Source: Ectopseudomonas guguanensis (GTDB lineage: Bacteria; Pseudomonadota; Gammaproteobacteria; Pseudomonadales; Pseudomonadaceae). From it: a stretch of DNA of 64,000 nucleotides. The notes under the pieces are model-generated. The model was not told the DNA's origin, searched no databases, and saw only the letters and a list, made by a program, of their open reading frames with translations. The stretch lies in NCBI RefSeq assembly GCF_900104265.1, contig NZ_FNJJ01000010.1, forward strand, positions 62,001 to 126,000, read 5' to 3'. This document shows, one piece after another, positions 37,687-48,271 of this stretch. Positions within the stretch are counted from its first letter, which is position 1, and each line of letters starts with the position of its first letter. A program made the translations under genes and the position numbers.

Positions 37687-38031
37687 ATGCAATCTCAACT
37701 GAAATCAGCAATTGCAGAGGCCTTTGCGCAAGCCGATACGAACCTGCGGCTGAAGCAGCCTGGTAGAGCATTTGAGTGGTTAGAGCGCGCCCACATCCTG
37801 ACTCAACGGCATCCCTACCTGCATGCAAAGTCACATTGGCTGATGCTACGCCTAGGCCTGCAGACCAAGAACTATCGGGAGGTCCTTGGGCAAATACCTC
37901 GCATAGTGGCTGCACTACTTTTCTCACGCATCTGGGTCCCCATTGGCAATACTGGGCGTGCACGAGTTAGCGCATTCCTCCCCATGACCGTCCCAGAAGA
38001 TCTGCAGCAGCTCCTCGCAAACGGTAACTAA
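37687..38031 (+). CDS. DUF3703 protein downstream of cadA
   Basis: A 114-residue protein with the DUF3703 pattern: Ala/Leu helices, RAFEWLERAHILTQRHPYLHAKSHWLMLRLGLQ and IVAALLFSRIWVPIGNTGRA. One moderately hydrophobic segment is present. Such genes occur next to metal and mercury exporters, but no function is established. It is probably co-transcribed with cadA, 12 bp away. Confidence 0.82.
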   Translation: MQSQLKSAIAEAFAQADTNLRLKQPGRAFEWLERAHILTQRHPYLHAKSHWLMLRLGLQTKNYREVLGQIPRIVAALLFSRIWVPIGNTGRARVSAFLPMTVPEDLQQLLANGN

Positions 38032-38136
38032 ACCAGAACTGACTCCCTCGACTCTGCGCACCATTCGAGTGCGCCGCTGGGTGTCGTTTGTGCAAAAAAT
38101 GTCAAATTAAGCAGCCCATCCCTCATCTTTTCGAAG

Positions 38137-38152
38137 ATTACAAAATTGTAAT
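38137..38152. promoter_or_regulatory. CopR-like box, perfect palindrome
   Basis: ATTACA-AAAT-TGTAAT has perfect six-base arms and lies 138 bp upstream of the second porin start (38290). Confidence 0.7.
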
Positions 38153-38289
38153 TTTCCAATCATCTTCAAGTTATCTACGGCTTGCAACGATAGGTGCGAC
38201 CGCCTCTGGCTGCTCTCGCACCGGGGCTCAATACCTACAAGAACAGTCATGGCAAATATCCAATTCTGCCAAGAATAAAGGAGCAATTA

Positions 38290-39615
38290 ATGAGCAAGAC
38301 CAAATTATCTCTTGCAGTATTTTCGGCAATCATTGGAATCAGCCCCATGGTGGCCACTGCTGAGGAAACAAAAGGCGAGGGTTTCGTTGAAGGAAGCAGC
38401 CTTAATATCCTCAATCGAAATTTCTACATGAACCGTGACTTCCGAGATGGTCAGTCCAGCTCAACTGGAAATGGCTATTCCGAAGCATGGGCGCATGGCG
38501 TCATGGTGAACTTTGAGTCCGGCTTTACCGAGGGAACCGTCGGGGTGGGTATCGACGCGTTCGCCATGCTGGGCATCAAACTGGATACCGGTGATGGTCG
38601 CTTTGGCCCTGGCGGCAGCATCAACCTGCTTCCCGTGAACAGCGATGGGGAAGCGGAAGACGAGTACTCCAAGCTGGGCGGAGCTGTAAAAGCTCAGCTC
38701 TTCGATACGGTCATTAAGGCCGGCGATGTGTTCCCGATGACCCCGGTTCTTCACTATGGTGACTCTCGCCTCCTTCCGGAAACCTTCAAGGGTGTCACCG
38801 TCGTCAATAACAGCGTTGATGGTCTGACCCTGCAGGGTGGTCGAGTTCATGCGATGAGCCAACCGCAGCAGAGTGGCATGAGCGAAGACTTCGCCACCTT
38901 CTACGCCGGCGGCGTGGATGCACCTTGGGCGGCCTACTTTGGCGGCGACTACACCCTGAATGACAACCTGGCGTTTAGCCTTTACACCAGCCGCCTGGAA
39001 GATGCCTGGAATCAGCACTATGCCGGCATGTCCTGGAGCCACCCGCTTTCTGAGAGCGTCTCGTTGTTCGGCGGCCTGAACTACTACAAAGCCGTTGACC
39101 AGGGGCAGAAGCTGCTGGGCGAGTTCGACAACGACATCTACAGCGGCAAGGTCGGTGTGAAGTTCGGTGCCCACTCCCTGGCGTTGTCTCATCAGCGCAA
39201 CAACGGCGACGATGACTTCGACTATCTGCGTCAGTCTGACTCGATCTTCCTCGATAACTCGATCCAGTACAGCGACTTCAACTCCCCGAATGAGCGTTCC
39301 TGGATGCTTCGCTACGATCTCGACATGGCCACCTTCGGTGTCCCTGGCCTGAGCTTCATGACCCGCTACGCCTTCGGTACCGACGCCGACTACTCCGATG
39401 CGAACAACGTGTACATGCGTCGTGATGAAAACGGCAACCCGCTGACCGATCAGAAGCGCTGGGAGCGAAACATCGAAGCGAAGTACGTAGTTCAGTCTGG
39501 CTCGCTGAAGGATATGTCCTTCCGCGTTCGCCAGATGACCACTCGTGCGACCGACTACGAGTCCGATCTGGATGAAGTTCGCCTGATTGTCGAGTACCCA
39601 CTGGAAGTGCTCTGA
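38290..39615 (+). CDS. OprD-family outer membrane porin (copper island copy 2)
   Basis: A 441-residue porin with signal peptide to about VATAEE. It is a close paralogue of the protein at 25,288-26,613: same length, shared GEGFVEGSSLNILNRN start, and the same RLIVEYPLEVL end. AGGAG precedes ATG 38290, so the longer frame from 38194 is unlikely. The sequences differ in several surface-loop stretches (for example TLNDNLAFSLY against TLNDNVGFSLY). A CopR-like palindrome upstream suggests copper control. Substrate unknown. Confidence 0.9.
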   Translation: MSKTKLSLAVFSAIIGISPMVATAEETKGEGFVEGSSLNILNRNFYMNRDFRDGQSSSTGNGYSEAWAHGVMVNFESGFTEGTVGVGIDAFAMLGIKLDTGDGRFGPGGSINLLPVNSDGEAEDEYSKLGGAVKAQLFDTVIKAGDVFPMTPVLHYGDSRLLPETFKGVTVVNNSVDGLTLQGGRVHAMSQPQQSGMSEDFATFYAGGVDAPWAAYFGGDYTLNDNLAFSLYTSRLEDAWNQHYAGMSWSHPLSESVSLFGGLNYYKAVDQGQKLLGEFDNDIYSGKVGVKFGAHSLALSHQRNNGDDDFDYLRQSDSIFLDNSIQYSDFNSPNERSWMLRYDLDMATFGVPGLSFMTRYAFGTDADYSDANNVYMRRDENGNPLTDQKRWERNIEAKYVVQSGSLKDMSFRVRQMTTRATDYESDLDEVRLIVEYPLEVL

Positions 39616-39662
39616 CTAGAAAGTGGAGCGGGTAACTACTTGCCCGCTCTCTCTAGCGCTGC

Positions 39663-39678
39663 ATGTCAATATTGTAAT
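39663..39678. promoter_or_regulatory. CopR-like box upstream of small protein A
   Basis: ATGTCA-ATAT-TGTAAT, 100 bp before ATG 39778; reverse complement ATTACA-ATAT-TGACAT. It is duplicated, with one arm degraded, at 40200-40215. Confidence 0.6.
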
Positions 39679-39777
39679 TTTGAGCTCATGCTGCCGTTAG
39701 CTTCATTTTCGTAAAATCTAGGCATCTTCACAGAGCGCAAGCAAATAGCTCATTACAAACTGAACGAGGCCTGATTT

Positions 39778-40005
39778 ATGAAGATCGCAAATATTGCACT
39801 TATTGGAATTCTCGCACTCGGTACTGCTACTTCTGCACTTGCAGAAGATGGCTACGGCCGCTCTTTGGAAGCGGTGAAAAAATTTCGGGAAAACCAAGAA
39901 AAAATTCACGGGAAAGACAACAAGGCATTTCAAGTAGAAAGCCAGAAAAGTGGAGTTACTGAAGAAGACGCCGCCAAAAGCAACAACACAACCAACGAAG
40001 ACTGA
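39778..40005 (+). CDS. Small secreted Lys/Glu-rich protein A
   Basis: A 75-residue exported protein: signal peptide MKIANIALIGILALGTATSALA, then EDGYGRSLEAVKKFRENQEKIHGKDNKAFQ and a hydrophilic tail. The residues after cleavage loosely recall the AEGGADR start of the PtrA-like proteins. No Cys, His only one. A CopR-like box lies upstream and a terminator downstream, so it is a single-gene unit. I do not recognise the family. Confidence 0.65.
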   Translation: MKIANIALIGILALGTATSALAEDGYGRSLEAVKKFRENQEKIHGKDNKAFQVESQKSGVTEEDAAKSNNTTNED

Positions 40006-40073
40006 TTGTTTTTCCCCTACCGAGTCCACCTCTAGAAGCTCCACGAGCTCCTTTGGAAAGAGGTGTACCCTAA

Positions 40074-40096
40074 GCGCCCTTTAAGGGCGCTTTTTT
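40074..40096 (+). terminator. Terminator of small protein A
   Basis: GCGCCCTTTAAGGGCGC (40074-40090) followed by TTTTTT. Confidence 0.88.
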
Positions 40097-40199
40097 ATGC
40101 ATTTCTTTGTCATCATGGCGCGCGACCATGAGAGCTCCTGCACTTACTTGAGGGTCAGTTGTAGGTTCAGCCAGATCTGCCCCTTCTTTATAGTCCTGG

Positions 40200-40215
40200 A
40201 TGTCAACATTTTAAT
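40200..40215. promoter_or_regulatory. Degenerate CopR-like box upstream of small protein B
   Basis: ATGTCA-ACAT-TTTAAT keeps one arm of the box seen at 39663 but has lost the G of the other. It lies 100 bp before ATG 40315. Confidence 0.45.
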
Positions 40216-40314
40216 TTTGAGCTCACGCTCCGGTTAGTTTCATCTTTCTAAGATTTAGGCGTGTTCAAAGAGCGAAACCCAATAGCTCATCACCAACTGA
40301 GAGAGACCCAGCTT

Positions 40315-40542
40315 ATGAAGATTGCACATGCAGCACTTATTGGAATTCTTGCCCTCAGCGTTACAGCTCCCGTGCTTGCGCGAGGTGATAGCCATAACCG
40401 TCACGAAATGGTAAAGCGATTCAAAGAGAATCAGAAAAAGATTTACGAAAAAGACAACCAGGCGGCACAAGCAGAAAGCCAGAAAAATAGCAGCACTAAG
40501 AAAGATACAGCCCAAGATAAAAATACAGCAAACGAACGCTGA
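40315..40542 (+). CDS. Small secreted Lys/Glu-rich protein B
   Basis: A 75-residue paralogue of the protein at 39,778: signal peptide MKIAHAALIGILALSVTAPVLA, then RGDSHNRHEMVKRFKENQKKIYEKDNQ and a Lys/Asn/Thr tail. ATG 40315 gives the same length as protein A; an in-frame upstream extension to 40261 has no support. Four His/Met residues near the N-terminus are new compared with A, consistent with divergence of ligand preference, which is speculation. Confidence 0.62.
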   Translation: MKIAHAALIGILALSVTAPVLARGDSHNRHEMVKRFKENQKKIYEKDNQAAQAESQKNSSTKKDTAQDKNTANER

Positions 40543-40610
40543 TAGCCTTTTCCCTGCCGAGTTCACCTCTAAAGGCTCCACGAGCTCCTTTGGAAAGATG
40601 TGTACACTTT

Positions 40611-41324
<714 letters not shown>

Positions 41325-41687
41325 ATGGGGCAGATGCATACCCAGAAATGTTTGAATCTTCCTGGGCAGCCCAACCTGATTGGTTTGACGATCCGATGCG
41401 AGAAGACTAAAGATTTGGGCGGTTGCAGCGGGTCTAGATGTGGAGCAGACCACGGCTGAGACGAGCTCATCTGACATCGATGACACGCTCGAAGCCGATT
41501 GCAGGCTGTATCGGGGATCTGTGTTTCAGGTGCGCCCGCGCTCTTGAACGGCTAGCTGCTGCAGAAGTTCGGCCCAGGAGTCCTGCGCAAAATGGCTCTC
41601 GATGAGATTGCGAAAGCAAAAGTGAGTTGACCATGTGGTGGTCCGATACCCTCCGGGGTACGGACCACCTGGTTCATTCGAGTAACG
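41325..41687. other. Intergenic remnant stretch after the IS3 fragment
   Basis: This 363-bp stretch separates the IS3 remnant from the 3' end of czcA. Short frames are present but none is convincing. GGTCCGATACCCTCCGGGTACGGACC-like pairing (about 41640-41667) directly after the czcA stop on the minus strand could act as its terminator. The rest shows no pattern I recognise. Confidence 0.45.
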
Positions 41688-44600
41688 TCAGCCCTTGTGC
41701 AAGGCTACATCTCCATCGGTTTCCGACGACTCAGCATCCTCTTCCTCATCCCGCCGGTGTACCCACTGATATAGCACCGGCAGTACCAAGAGCGTGAGGG
41801 TCGTGGAGGATAGGATCCCTCCGATGACGACTGATGCCAGAGGTCGCTGCACTTCGGCCCCGGTACCTGTCGCCAGCGCCATTGGCACAAAACCCAGCGA
41901 CGCCACCAACGCTGTCATCAAGACCGGCCGCAAGCGAGTCAGAGCGCCTTCAATGATTGCCTCGTGCAGCGTCTTTCCTTCCTCGCGCAGATTACGGATA
42001 AAGGAAATCATCACCAAGCCGTTCAGAACCGCGACGCCCGACAAGGCAATGAAGCCGACGCCAGCCGAGATGGACAGGGGAATATCTCGCAGCCAAAGGG
42101 CGAGTACACCACCAGTCAACGCGAAGGGAATGCCTGTGAACACCACTAGGCCATCCTTGACGTTATTGAACATCATGAATAGCAAGGTGAAGACCAAGAG
42201 CAGAGCGACCGGGACTACGATCTGAAGCCGCTTGGCTGCTGACTGCAGCTGCTCAAACTGGCCACCCCAGGTGGTCCAATATCCAGCCGGAACCTTCACA
42301 TCCTGCAGCAGGCGATCGCTGGCCTCTTGAACAAAGGATCCGATATCCCGTCCCCGCACGTTGGCACTGACCACCACCAGGCGTTTACCGTTCTCACGGC
42401 TGACTTGGTTGGGGCCAAGTACCAGGTCGAGGCTGGCGACTTCAGATAGTGAGATGAACGATATCTGTTCTGCCGCTCCGCCTGATAGCGCAGGAACAGG
42501 AATCAGCAGGCGGGAAAGGCCCTCGATATCCGTACGCAGCCGATCCGAGAGCCGCACCACCATGTCAAAGCGGCGGTCGCCATCGAACAAGGTGCCTGCA
42601 CGCTGGCCTCCCACCGCGAAAGCGATAGTGTCTTGAACATCGCCTACGTTCAGGCCAAAGCGAGCAGCCTTGTCACGATCAATGTTGATGGTCAGCACGG
42701 GCAGCCCAGTGGTTTGCTCCACCTTTACCTCGGAAGCGCCCTCTACTTTCTCCAAGGTTTCCGCAATCTCAGCAGCAGTGCTGTTGAGCACACCCATATC
42801 GTCACCAAACACCTTCACCGCGACGTCACTGCGCACACCTGAAATCAGCTCGTTGAAGCGCAACTGGATGGGTTGAGAAAGCTCGTAGTTGCTACCTGGA
42901 ACTTCCGCACTCACACGCTGCAGGTCAGCTATCAACTCTTCTCGCGACTTGTCCGGATCAGGCCACTGGTCCTTGGGCTTGAGCATGACGTAGGCATCCG
43001 AGATATTCGGCGGCATTGGGTCAGAGGCGATCTCAGCGGTACCGGTCCGGGCAAATACCCTCTCGATCTCCGGCACTTTCTCTACCAGTCTCTTTTCCAA
43101 GCGCGCCTGCATCTCCACCGACTGCGTCAGGCTAGTTCCTGGTACCCGCAACGCCTGCAAAGCAAAGTCCCCCTCGCTGAGGCTAGGGATGAACTCGCTG
43201 CCCATGCGACCTGCCAATACACCGGACAACACCACCAAGGTAACTGCACCGGTAAATACTGCGGTTCGGTTGCCCATGACCCAGCCCAGTACCGGCTCGT
43301 AGCCTTTGCGGGCGGCACGCATAACGAAGTTCTCTTCCTCTTTGACCTTGCCGGTGATGAAGAGCGCAATCGCAGCTGGAACGAAGGTCACGGAAAGAAT
43401 CATCGCTCCCAACAGAGCAATCACCACAGTGAACGCCATGGGGTGGAACATCTTCCCTTCAACCCCTGTCAGCGCAAAGATCGGAAGGTAGACCACCATG
43501 ATGATCAGTTGGCCGAAGATCAGGGCTCTGCGCGCCTCTCGTGAGGCGGCAAACACTTCATGCAAGCGTTCGGAGCGGGTAAGCATCCGGCCATGGTGCT
43601 GTTGTGCATGAGCCAACCGGCGAATGGCGTTCTCGACAATGACCACCGCGCCGTCAACGATGATGCCGAAGTCCAAAGCACCGAGGCTCATCAGGTTAGC
43701 GCTCACCTTGTAGGTGAACATGCCAGTGAAGGTGAAGAGCATCGACAGCGGGATCACCATCGCGGTGATGATCGCTGCACGAATATTGCCGAGGAACAGG
43801 AAGAGGATGGCGATTACCAGGATCGCGCCCTCGATGAGGTTTTTCTTAACCGTGGCGATGGCCTTGTCCACCAGATCGGTTCGGTCGTAGACCGCGATGG
43901 CTACTACCCCATCAGGGAGCGATCGATTGATTTGCTCCAGCTTGGCGGCAACTGCCTGCGAGACGCTGCGGCTGTTCTCGCCAATGAGCATGAACACCGT
44001 GCCGAGCACAACTTCGCGACCGTTCTCGGTGGCAGCGCCAGTACGCAACTCTCGGCCAATCTGCACATCCGCAATATGGCTGACCCGAATGGAGGTCCCG
44101 TCGACGTTGCTAATGACAATGTTGGCGATGTCCGCTGCAGTGGCGACCTGACCGGGAGCCCGAATCAGCAGCTGCTCGCCACTGCGCTCGATATAACCGG
44201 CACCAACGTTGGCATTGTTGCGTTCAAGCGCAGTGACCAGGTCTCCCAAGGTGAGCTTATAAGCGGCCAAACGCTTGGGGTCCGGGGCGATCTGGTATTC
44301 CTTCGCGAAGCCACCGATGGTGTTGATCTCGGCCACGCCTGGAACATTGCGCAGCTGAGGTTTGATGATCCAATCCTGGATTACCCGCAGGTCGGTGGGC
44401 GTGTATGGCGTGCCGTCCTCCTTCAACGCCCCCTCTCTAGCCTCGACCGTCCACAAGAAGATCTCACCCAATCCTGTCGAGATTGGGCCCATGATTGCCT
44501 CTGCTCCTTCTGGCAGTTGTTCGCGGGCAACCTGCAGGCGCTCATTGACGAGCTGGCGGGCAAAGTAGAGATCCGTGCCGTCTTCGAAGATTACGGTCAC

Positions 44601-44876
44601 CTGCGACAAACCAGAGCGCGATAGCGACCTGGTCTGTTTGAGGTGCGGTAAGCCGGCCATGGCCGTCTCGATCGGAAAGGTAATGCGCTGCTCGGTTTCT
44701 AGAGGTGAGAAGCCTGCTGCTGCGGTATTGATCTGTACCTGAACGTTGGTGATATCAGGGACAGCGTCTATGGGGAGCTTCTGGTAGCTGGCAATACCTA
44801 AGCCAGCCATCGCCAGTACGGCAAGCATCACGATGATGCGCTGCTCGATAGCGAACTGAATTATGCGTTCGAACAT
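41688..44876 (-). CDS. czcA: CzcA-like Co/Zn/Cd RND exporter
   Basis: A 1062-residue heavy-metal RND transporter. TM4 reads GALDFGIIVDGAVVIVEN (about residues 398-415), the DFG...DGA...EN signature of the divalent (Zn/Co/Cd) group, unlike CusA at 21,504. The acidic C-terminal tail (RRDEEEDAESSETDGD) is common in this group. It is third in the czcC-czcB-czcA operon, 23 bp after czcB. It exports divalent cations across the outer membrane with CzcB and CzcC. Confidence 0.95.
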   Translation of the reverse strand: MFERIIQFAIEQRIIVMLAVLAMAGLGIASYQKLPIDAVPDITNVQVQINTAAAGFSPLETEQRITFPIETAMAGLPHLKQTRSLSRSGLSQVTVIFEDGTDLYFARQLVNERLQVAREQLPEGAEAIMGPISTGLGEIFLWTVEAREGALKEDGTPYTPTDLRVIQDWIIKPQLRNVPGVAEINTIGGFAKEYQIAPDPKRLAAYKLTLGDLVTALERNNANVGAGYIERSGEQLLIRAPGQVATAADIANIVISNVDGTSIRVSHIADVQIGRELRTGAATENGREVVLGTVFMLIGENSRSVSQAVAAKLEQINRSLPDGVVAIAVYDRTDLVDKAIATVKKNLIEGAILVIAILFLFLGNIRAAIITAMVIPLSMLFTFTGMFTYKVSANLMSLGALDFGIIVDGAVVIVENAIRRLAHAQQHHGRMLTRSERLHEVFAASREARRALIFGQLIIMVVYLPIFALTGVEGKMFHPMAFTVVIALLGAMILSVTFVPAAIALFITGKVKEEENFVMRAARKGYEPVLGWVMGNRTAVFTGAVTLVVLSGVLAGRMGSEFIPSLSEGDFALQALRVPGTSLTQSVEMQARLEKRLVEKVPEIERVFARTGTAEIASDPMPPNISDAYVMLKPKDQWPDPDKSREELIADLQRVSAEVPGSNYELSQPIQLRFNELISGVRSDVAVKVFGDDMGVLNSTAAEIAETLEKVEGASEVKVEQTTGLPVLTINIDRDKAARFGLNVGDVQDTIAFAVGGQRAGTLFDGDRRFDMVVRLSDRLRTDIEGLSRLLIPVPALSGGAAEQISFISLSEVASLDLVLGPNQVSRENGKRLVVVSANVRGRDIGSFVQEASDRLLQDVKVPAGYWTTWGGQFEQLQSAAKRLQIVVPVALLLVFTLLFMMFNNVKDGLVVFTGIPFALTGGVLALWLRDIPLSISAGVGFIALSGVAVLNGLVMISFIRNLREEGKTLHEAIIEGALTRLRPVLMTALVASLGFVPMALATGTGAEVQRPLASVVIGGILSSTTLTLLVLPVLYQWVHRRDEEEDAESSETDGDVALHKG

Positions 44877-44899
44877 ACGAATTTCCCGTCAATGGCAGG

Positions 44900-46447
44900 T
44901 CAGTGGGCGTGGTCGGCGGAGCCTTTGCCCAGCTCGGACTTGAGGATGAAGCTCCCTTCTGTCGCTACCTGCGCTCCGGCGGCCAAGCCTTGGGTAATTT
45001 CCACAGCCCCTTCGCTACGGGCGCCTAGCACCACGGGAAGCGCCACGAATCCATCGTCCACGCGAACGAAAACCGTGGGTTTCTCTTCGATGGTCTGAAT
45101 TGCCTGGACTGGAACGGTGACGTTGGCCTGGCGGGAGTCGGCTGACAACGCGACGGATACGAAGAGGCCTGGGCGCCATGCGCCATTTGGATTTTCGAGA
45201 GTGGCGCGGGCAGTCGCCGTGCGTGTCTGCTCGCCAAGCAAGTTACCCACGTACGAAACGTTGCCTACAACCTCAGCCTCCAGCTCCGGGGCACTGATCT
45301 TGACCGGCTTGCCGACCTGGACCTTGCCCAAGTCCCGCGGTGCAACACTGAAGGTTGCCCAGACACGGCCGAGATCTGAAATGGTGAAGGCGTTGCTCGC
45401 CTCGTTCACAACCTCGCCAAGCACTAGGTGCTTTTCCACCACGATGCCATCGAACGGGGCCCTTAGCTCGTAGCGGTTCCCCCCCGCAAGAGCAACGTTT
45501 TCGCCCAGGGCTCCCATTTTCTGACGAGCATTGCTGAGAGCAATTTCTGCCTCCTGTAGCGCCTGGCGGGCCTGCAGGTAATCCTGTTCTGCAGAAATCA
45601 TCTCCTTCCACAGTTGCTGCTCTCGCTCAAAGGTTGTGCGGGCCAGTTCGACCCTGCGCTGGGCCGCAGCAAACTCACTACGCTGATCTGATATTTGCTG
45701 GCTTGCGATAACAGCCAGGAGTTGCCCCTTCTTAACTGACTCTCCCAGGTTGACCTGGACGCTTTCCACGACACCAGCAGTTCGAGGAACCACGTGAGCC
45801 GTATGGTCCTCATCGAAGCGAATCTCACCGGGAAGGCTGATGGTAGTGCTCATAGCTCCGGCAGTAGCCTTCACCAACTGGATTCCGGCGGCATCGATTT
45901 GCTCGTTGCTGAGCTCGATGAGTCCCTCCTCTTTGGCGTAGCTGAAACGATAGGCCCTTCCTTCTCGCTCAATCAGAATGCGAGCCTCGAAGTAGTGCGG
46001 CTCGGCGATACCCATGGCACTGACAAAGGCATCGCCCTTGGGCTCGAATCGGAGCGTATTCACTTCACCTGAAGGACGTCTGACCTCCATGGACACCCGG
46101 GTATTCTCCCCGGGCACAATCTGCTGCCCTTCCTGTGCTAGATACAGCGACATGGGAGCACTTCCATCCTGACTCTCTGGCGCAACTAGCTCGGCACTGA
46201 AGTTGTCCTGACTGAACAGCGTTCCTCCGTTTGGACCGCGAGAGTGATGCTCGGTATCTCCATGTTCATCAGCATCGCCGTGACCCTGCTTTGCTTCTTC
46301 GCCATGGTGCTCTGTGTCCTGATGGCTGCTTGTCTCGGCGTGCTCATCCGATTCATGGCCTTTCTCCTCATTCATGAGGGTTACTCCGCCACCAATAAGC
46401 CCTATGCCCGCAATGATCGCGAGTACGAGGGGTAATTTTTTGCTCAT
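44900..46447 (-). CDS. czcB: CzcB-like periplasmic adaptor
   Basis: A 515-residue membrane-fusion protein. After the N-terminal anchor there is a His/Glu/Asp-rich loop (residues about 30-70: HESDEHAETSSHQDTEHHG, GHGDADEHGDTEHH), then an extra domain, lipoyl/hairpin region and beta-barrel. The His-rich segment probably captures zinc or cadmium. ATG 46447 follows AGGAG and is preferred to the TTG six bases upstream. It lies between czcC and czcA in one operon. Confidence 0.92.
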   Translation of the reverse strand: MSKKLPLVLAIIAGIGLIGGGVTLMNEEKGHESDEHAETSSHQDTEHHGEEAKQGHGDADEHGDTEHHSRGPNGGTLFSQDNFSAELVAPESQDGSAPMSLYLAQEGQQIVPGENTRVSMEVRRPSGEVNTLRFEPKGDAFVSAMGIAEPHYFEARILIEREGRAYRFSYAKEEGLIELSNEQIDAAGIQLVKATAGAMSTTISLPGEIRFDEDHTAHVVPRTAGVVESVQVNLGESVKKGQLLAVIASQQISDQRSEFAAAQRRVELARTTFEREQQLWKEMISAEQDYLQARQALQEAEIALSNARQKMGALGENVALAGGNRYELRAPFDGIVVEKHLVLGEVVNEASNAFTISDLGRVWATFSVAPRDLGKVQVGKPVKISAPELEAEVVGNVSYVGNLLGEQTRTATARATLENPNGAWRPGLFVSVALSADSRQANVTVPVQAIQTIEEKPTVFVRVDDGFVALPVVLGARSEGAVEITQGLAAGAQVATEGSFILKSELGKGSADHAH

Positions 46448-46524
46448 AAGCAACTCCTAAAGGAAATGCAGCGACCCGCACTCCAGATGCGGGTCACCAA
46501 GACGGTCGGTAGGAACTCGGCGGC

Positions 46525-47784
46525 TCAACGTGCAGCGGGGATGGCTGATACATCGCCATACACGCGCTCTAACTGCACCCATGCCGCGGTGGCTGAGGCC
46601 AGGGCGTCGACATACTGCGTGCGGGCACCAATCAACGTGCGCTGAGCATCCAGCACATCGAGAAAAGCGAATTTGCCCATCTCAAATCCGCGGGTAGCGC
46701 TATCAACAGCGCTCTTGGCCGATGGGAGAATCGTCTGGTCGAACGAGTTGATCTCCTCCTTCGCAACGACCCACTGATCCATGGCTTGCTCTACATCTGC
46801 CCTGAGGCGTAGCTCGGTCGCGTTGCGCAGGTCGCGGGCTTGGTCGGCGCGACGTGCAGCGGAGAGAATGTTGCCCTGGTTACGATTGAAGAGAGGGATC
46901 GGCATCGATAGGCCAACTACGTTGACTCGCTCCCGATCTTCAGCGCTGTATTGGCTGCCCAGGCTCACATTCAGGTCTGGAATGCGCTGGGTCTTTTCCA
47001 GCTCGAATGAAGCCTCTTGCTGATCCACAGACAGCCGGGCTAGGCGCATTTCTGCGGTTGTCTCCAAGGCAGACCACAGCTGATTGACTGTTGGCGGTTC
47101 TGGGATGCTGGTCGCACTCCCAACAACCCTGATGTCTGCGTTGCCACCGATGACAGCCTGCAGTCGAGAATGGGCTCTAGCCTGATCCCGTTGAGCTCGA
47201 CGTAGCTCAAGTCGGACCTCAGAGAGCTGCACCTGGGCCCGAGTTAGCTCAACTGGTGAAACCTTGCCCGCCTTGACTCGCCCCTCGGCCCCCTGAACTC
47301 CTCGCTCAGCCAGCGCGAGAGATTGCTCCGCCAGCTCGACGCGCATCCTTGCTTGCAGGTTGTCGTAGAACGACTGGATGACATCGGCGCGCAGCTCATT
47401 CTGGCTGCGCTCTAGCTCGACCGATGCCGCACTCTGCCCCTTCTCCGCTAGCTCGATGCGTGCCCCTCGCTTTCCCCCAAGCTCAATCGGCTGCGTAATC
47501 TGGGTGGTAGTGGTCCGCGTGTTGCTGCGGGTGTCTTCCACCTCCCATGACAGCTCTGGGTTTGGCAGCAGGCCGGCTTGCTGCCGCTCGCCCAAAGAGA
47601 TGTCTACCAATCGGCTCGCAGCCGAGAGAGTCGGACTGTTGTCTTGCGCCTGGCGCAATGCTTCAGCCAGCGACAGCTCCGAGGACGCAGCGACTGCTGG
47701 CCGGCCAACCACCCATAGGGACACCAGTAACACCGGAAGCAACTTCCGATAAAAACCTGCAACACCACCATCGCAAGAGAGCAA
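46525..47784 (-). CDS. czcC: CzcC-like outer membrane channel
   Basis: A 419-residue TolC-type protein with signal peptide (VSLWVVGRPAVAAS) and duplicated coiled-coil motifs (AEQSLALAERGVQGAEGRVKAG and the second repeat PLFNRNQGNILSAARRADQARD). It starts at TTG 47784, which GGAGG precedes by eight bases. First gene of czcCBA; divergent from a two-component system with a 487-bp gap. Confidence 0.9.
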   Translation of the reverse strand: MLSCDGGVAGFYRKLLPVLLVSLWVVGRPAVAASSELSLAEALRQAQDNSPTLSAASRLVDISLGERQQAGLLPNPELSWEVEDTRSNTRTTTTQITQPIELGGKRGARIELAEKGQSAASVELERSQNELRADVIQSFYDNLQARMRVELAEQSLALAERGVQGAEGRVKAGKVSPVELTRAQVQLSEVRLELRRAQRDQARAHSRLQAVIGGNADIRVVGSATSIPEPPTVNQLWSALETTAEMRLARLSVDQQEASFELEKTQRIPDLNVSLGSQYSAEDRERVNVVGLSMPIPLFNRNQGNILSAARRADQARDLRNATELRLRADVEQAMDQWVVAKEEINSFDQTILPSAKSAVDSATRGFEMGKFAFLDVLDAQRTLIGARTQYVDALASATAAWVQLERVYGDVSAIPAAR

Positions 47785-48271
47785 GGGTTAATCCTCCGCA
47801 ACCAATGATCATCCCTGACTAAAACGGCTCGACCCGGCAGTAGCGGTCAGCTGATGAAGACAGGAAATGAGTTAGCCGCAGAATTTAGATATCAGTTCAT
47901 ATCGCCAAGGTGACTGGAAAATTACAAATATGTAATCAAGGCCTACAGGCTATTTCGCTGTATTAAGATGCCCCCATCAGAGAGTCCTGTGAAGTTACAT
48001 GCTGATACAAATATAGCGTCAGCGAAGGAACCTTTAGGGAAATCAGTAACCCCACCAGGGAAATCTGCCTGAAATACTCGCTAAATGTGACAGCTTGTCG
48101 CAATGCCAGTCACAGCAAGGCTTGCGCATTGACCCTGTAGCCGCTACAGGCTTTAGGATTGTCTACTCCTATCGTGCGCTAAAAGCCTCTTCATGCCACG
48201 TCATTATTAATTTATGAAACTTTACGCGGCCCAATAAACAACAATATGCCGCCTGCCTGGGTAAATTTAAT
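47785..48271. promoter_or_regulatory. Divergent promoter region of czcCBA and the two-component system
   Basis: This 487-bp region is gene-free and A/T-rich towards the right. It contains a palindromic CopR/CzcR-like box (47921-47936). Promoters for both directions must lie here; I cannot set exact -10/-35 positions. Confidence 0.6.
47921..47936. promoter_or_regulatory. CopR/CzcR-like box, palindromic
   Basis: ATTACA-AATA-TGTAAT has perfect six-base arms. It is 137 bp from the czcC start and 335 bp from the response-regulator start, so czcCBA is the likelier target. Confidence 0.68.
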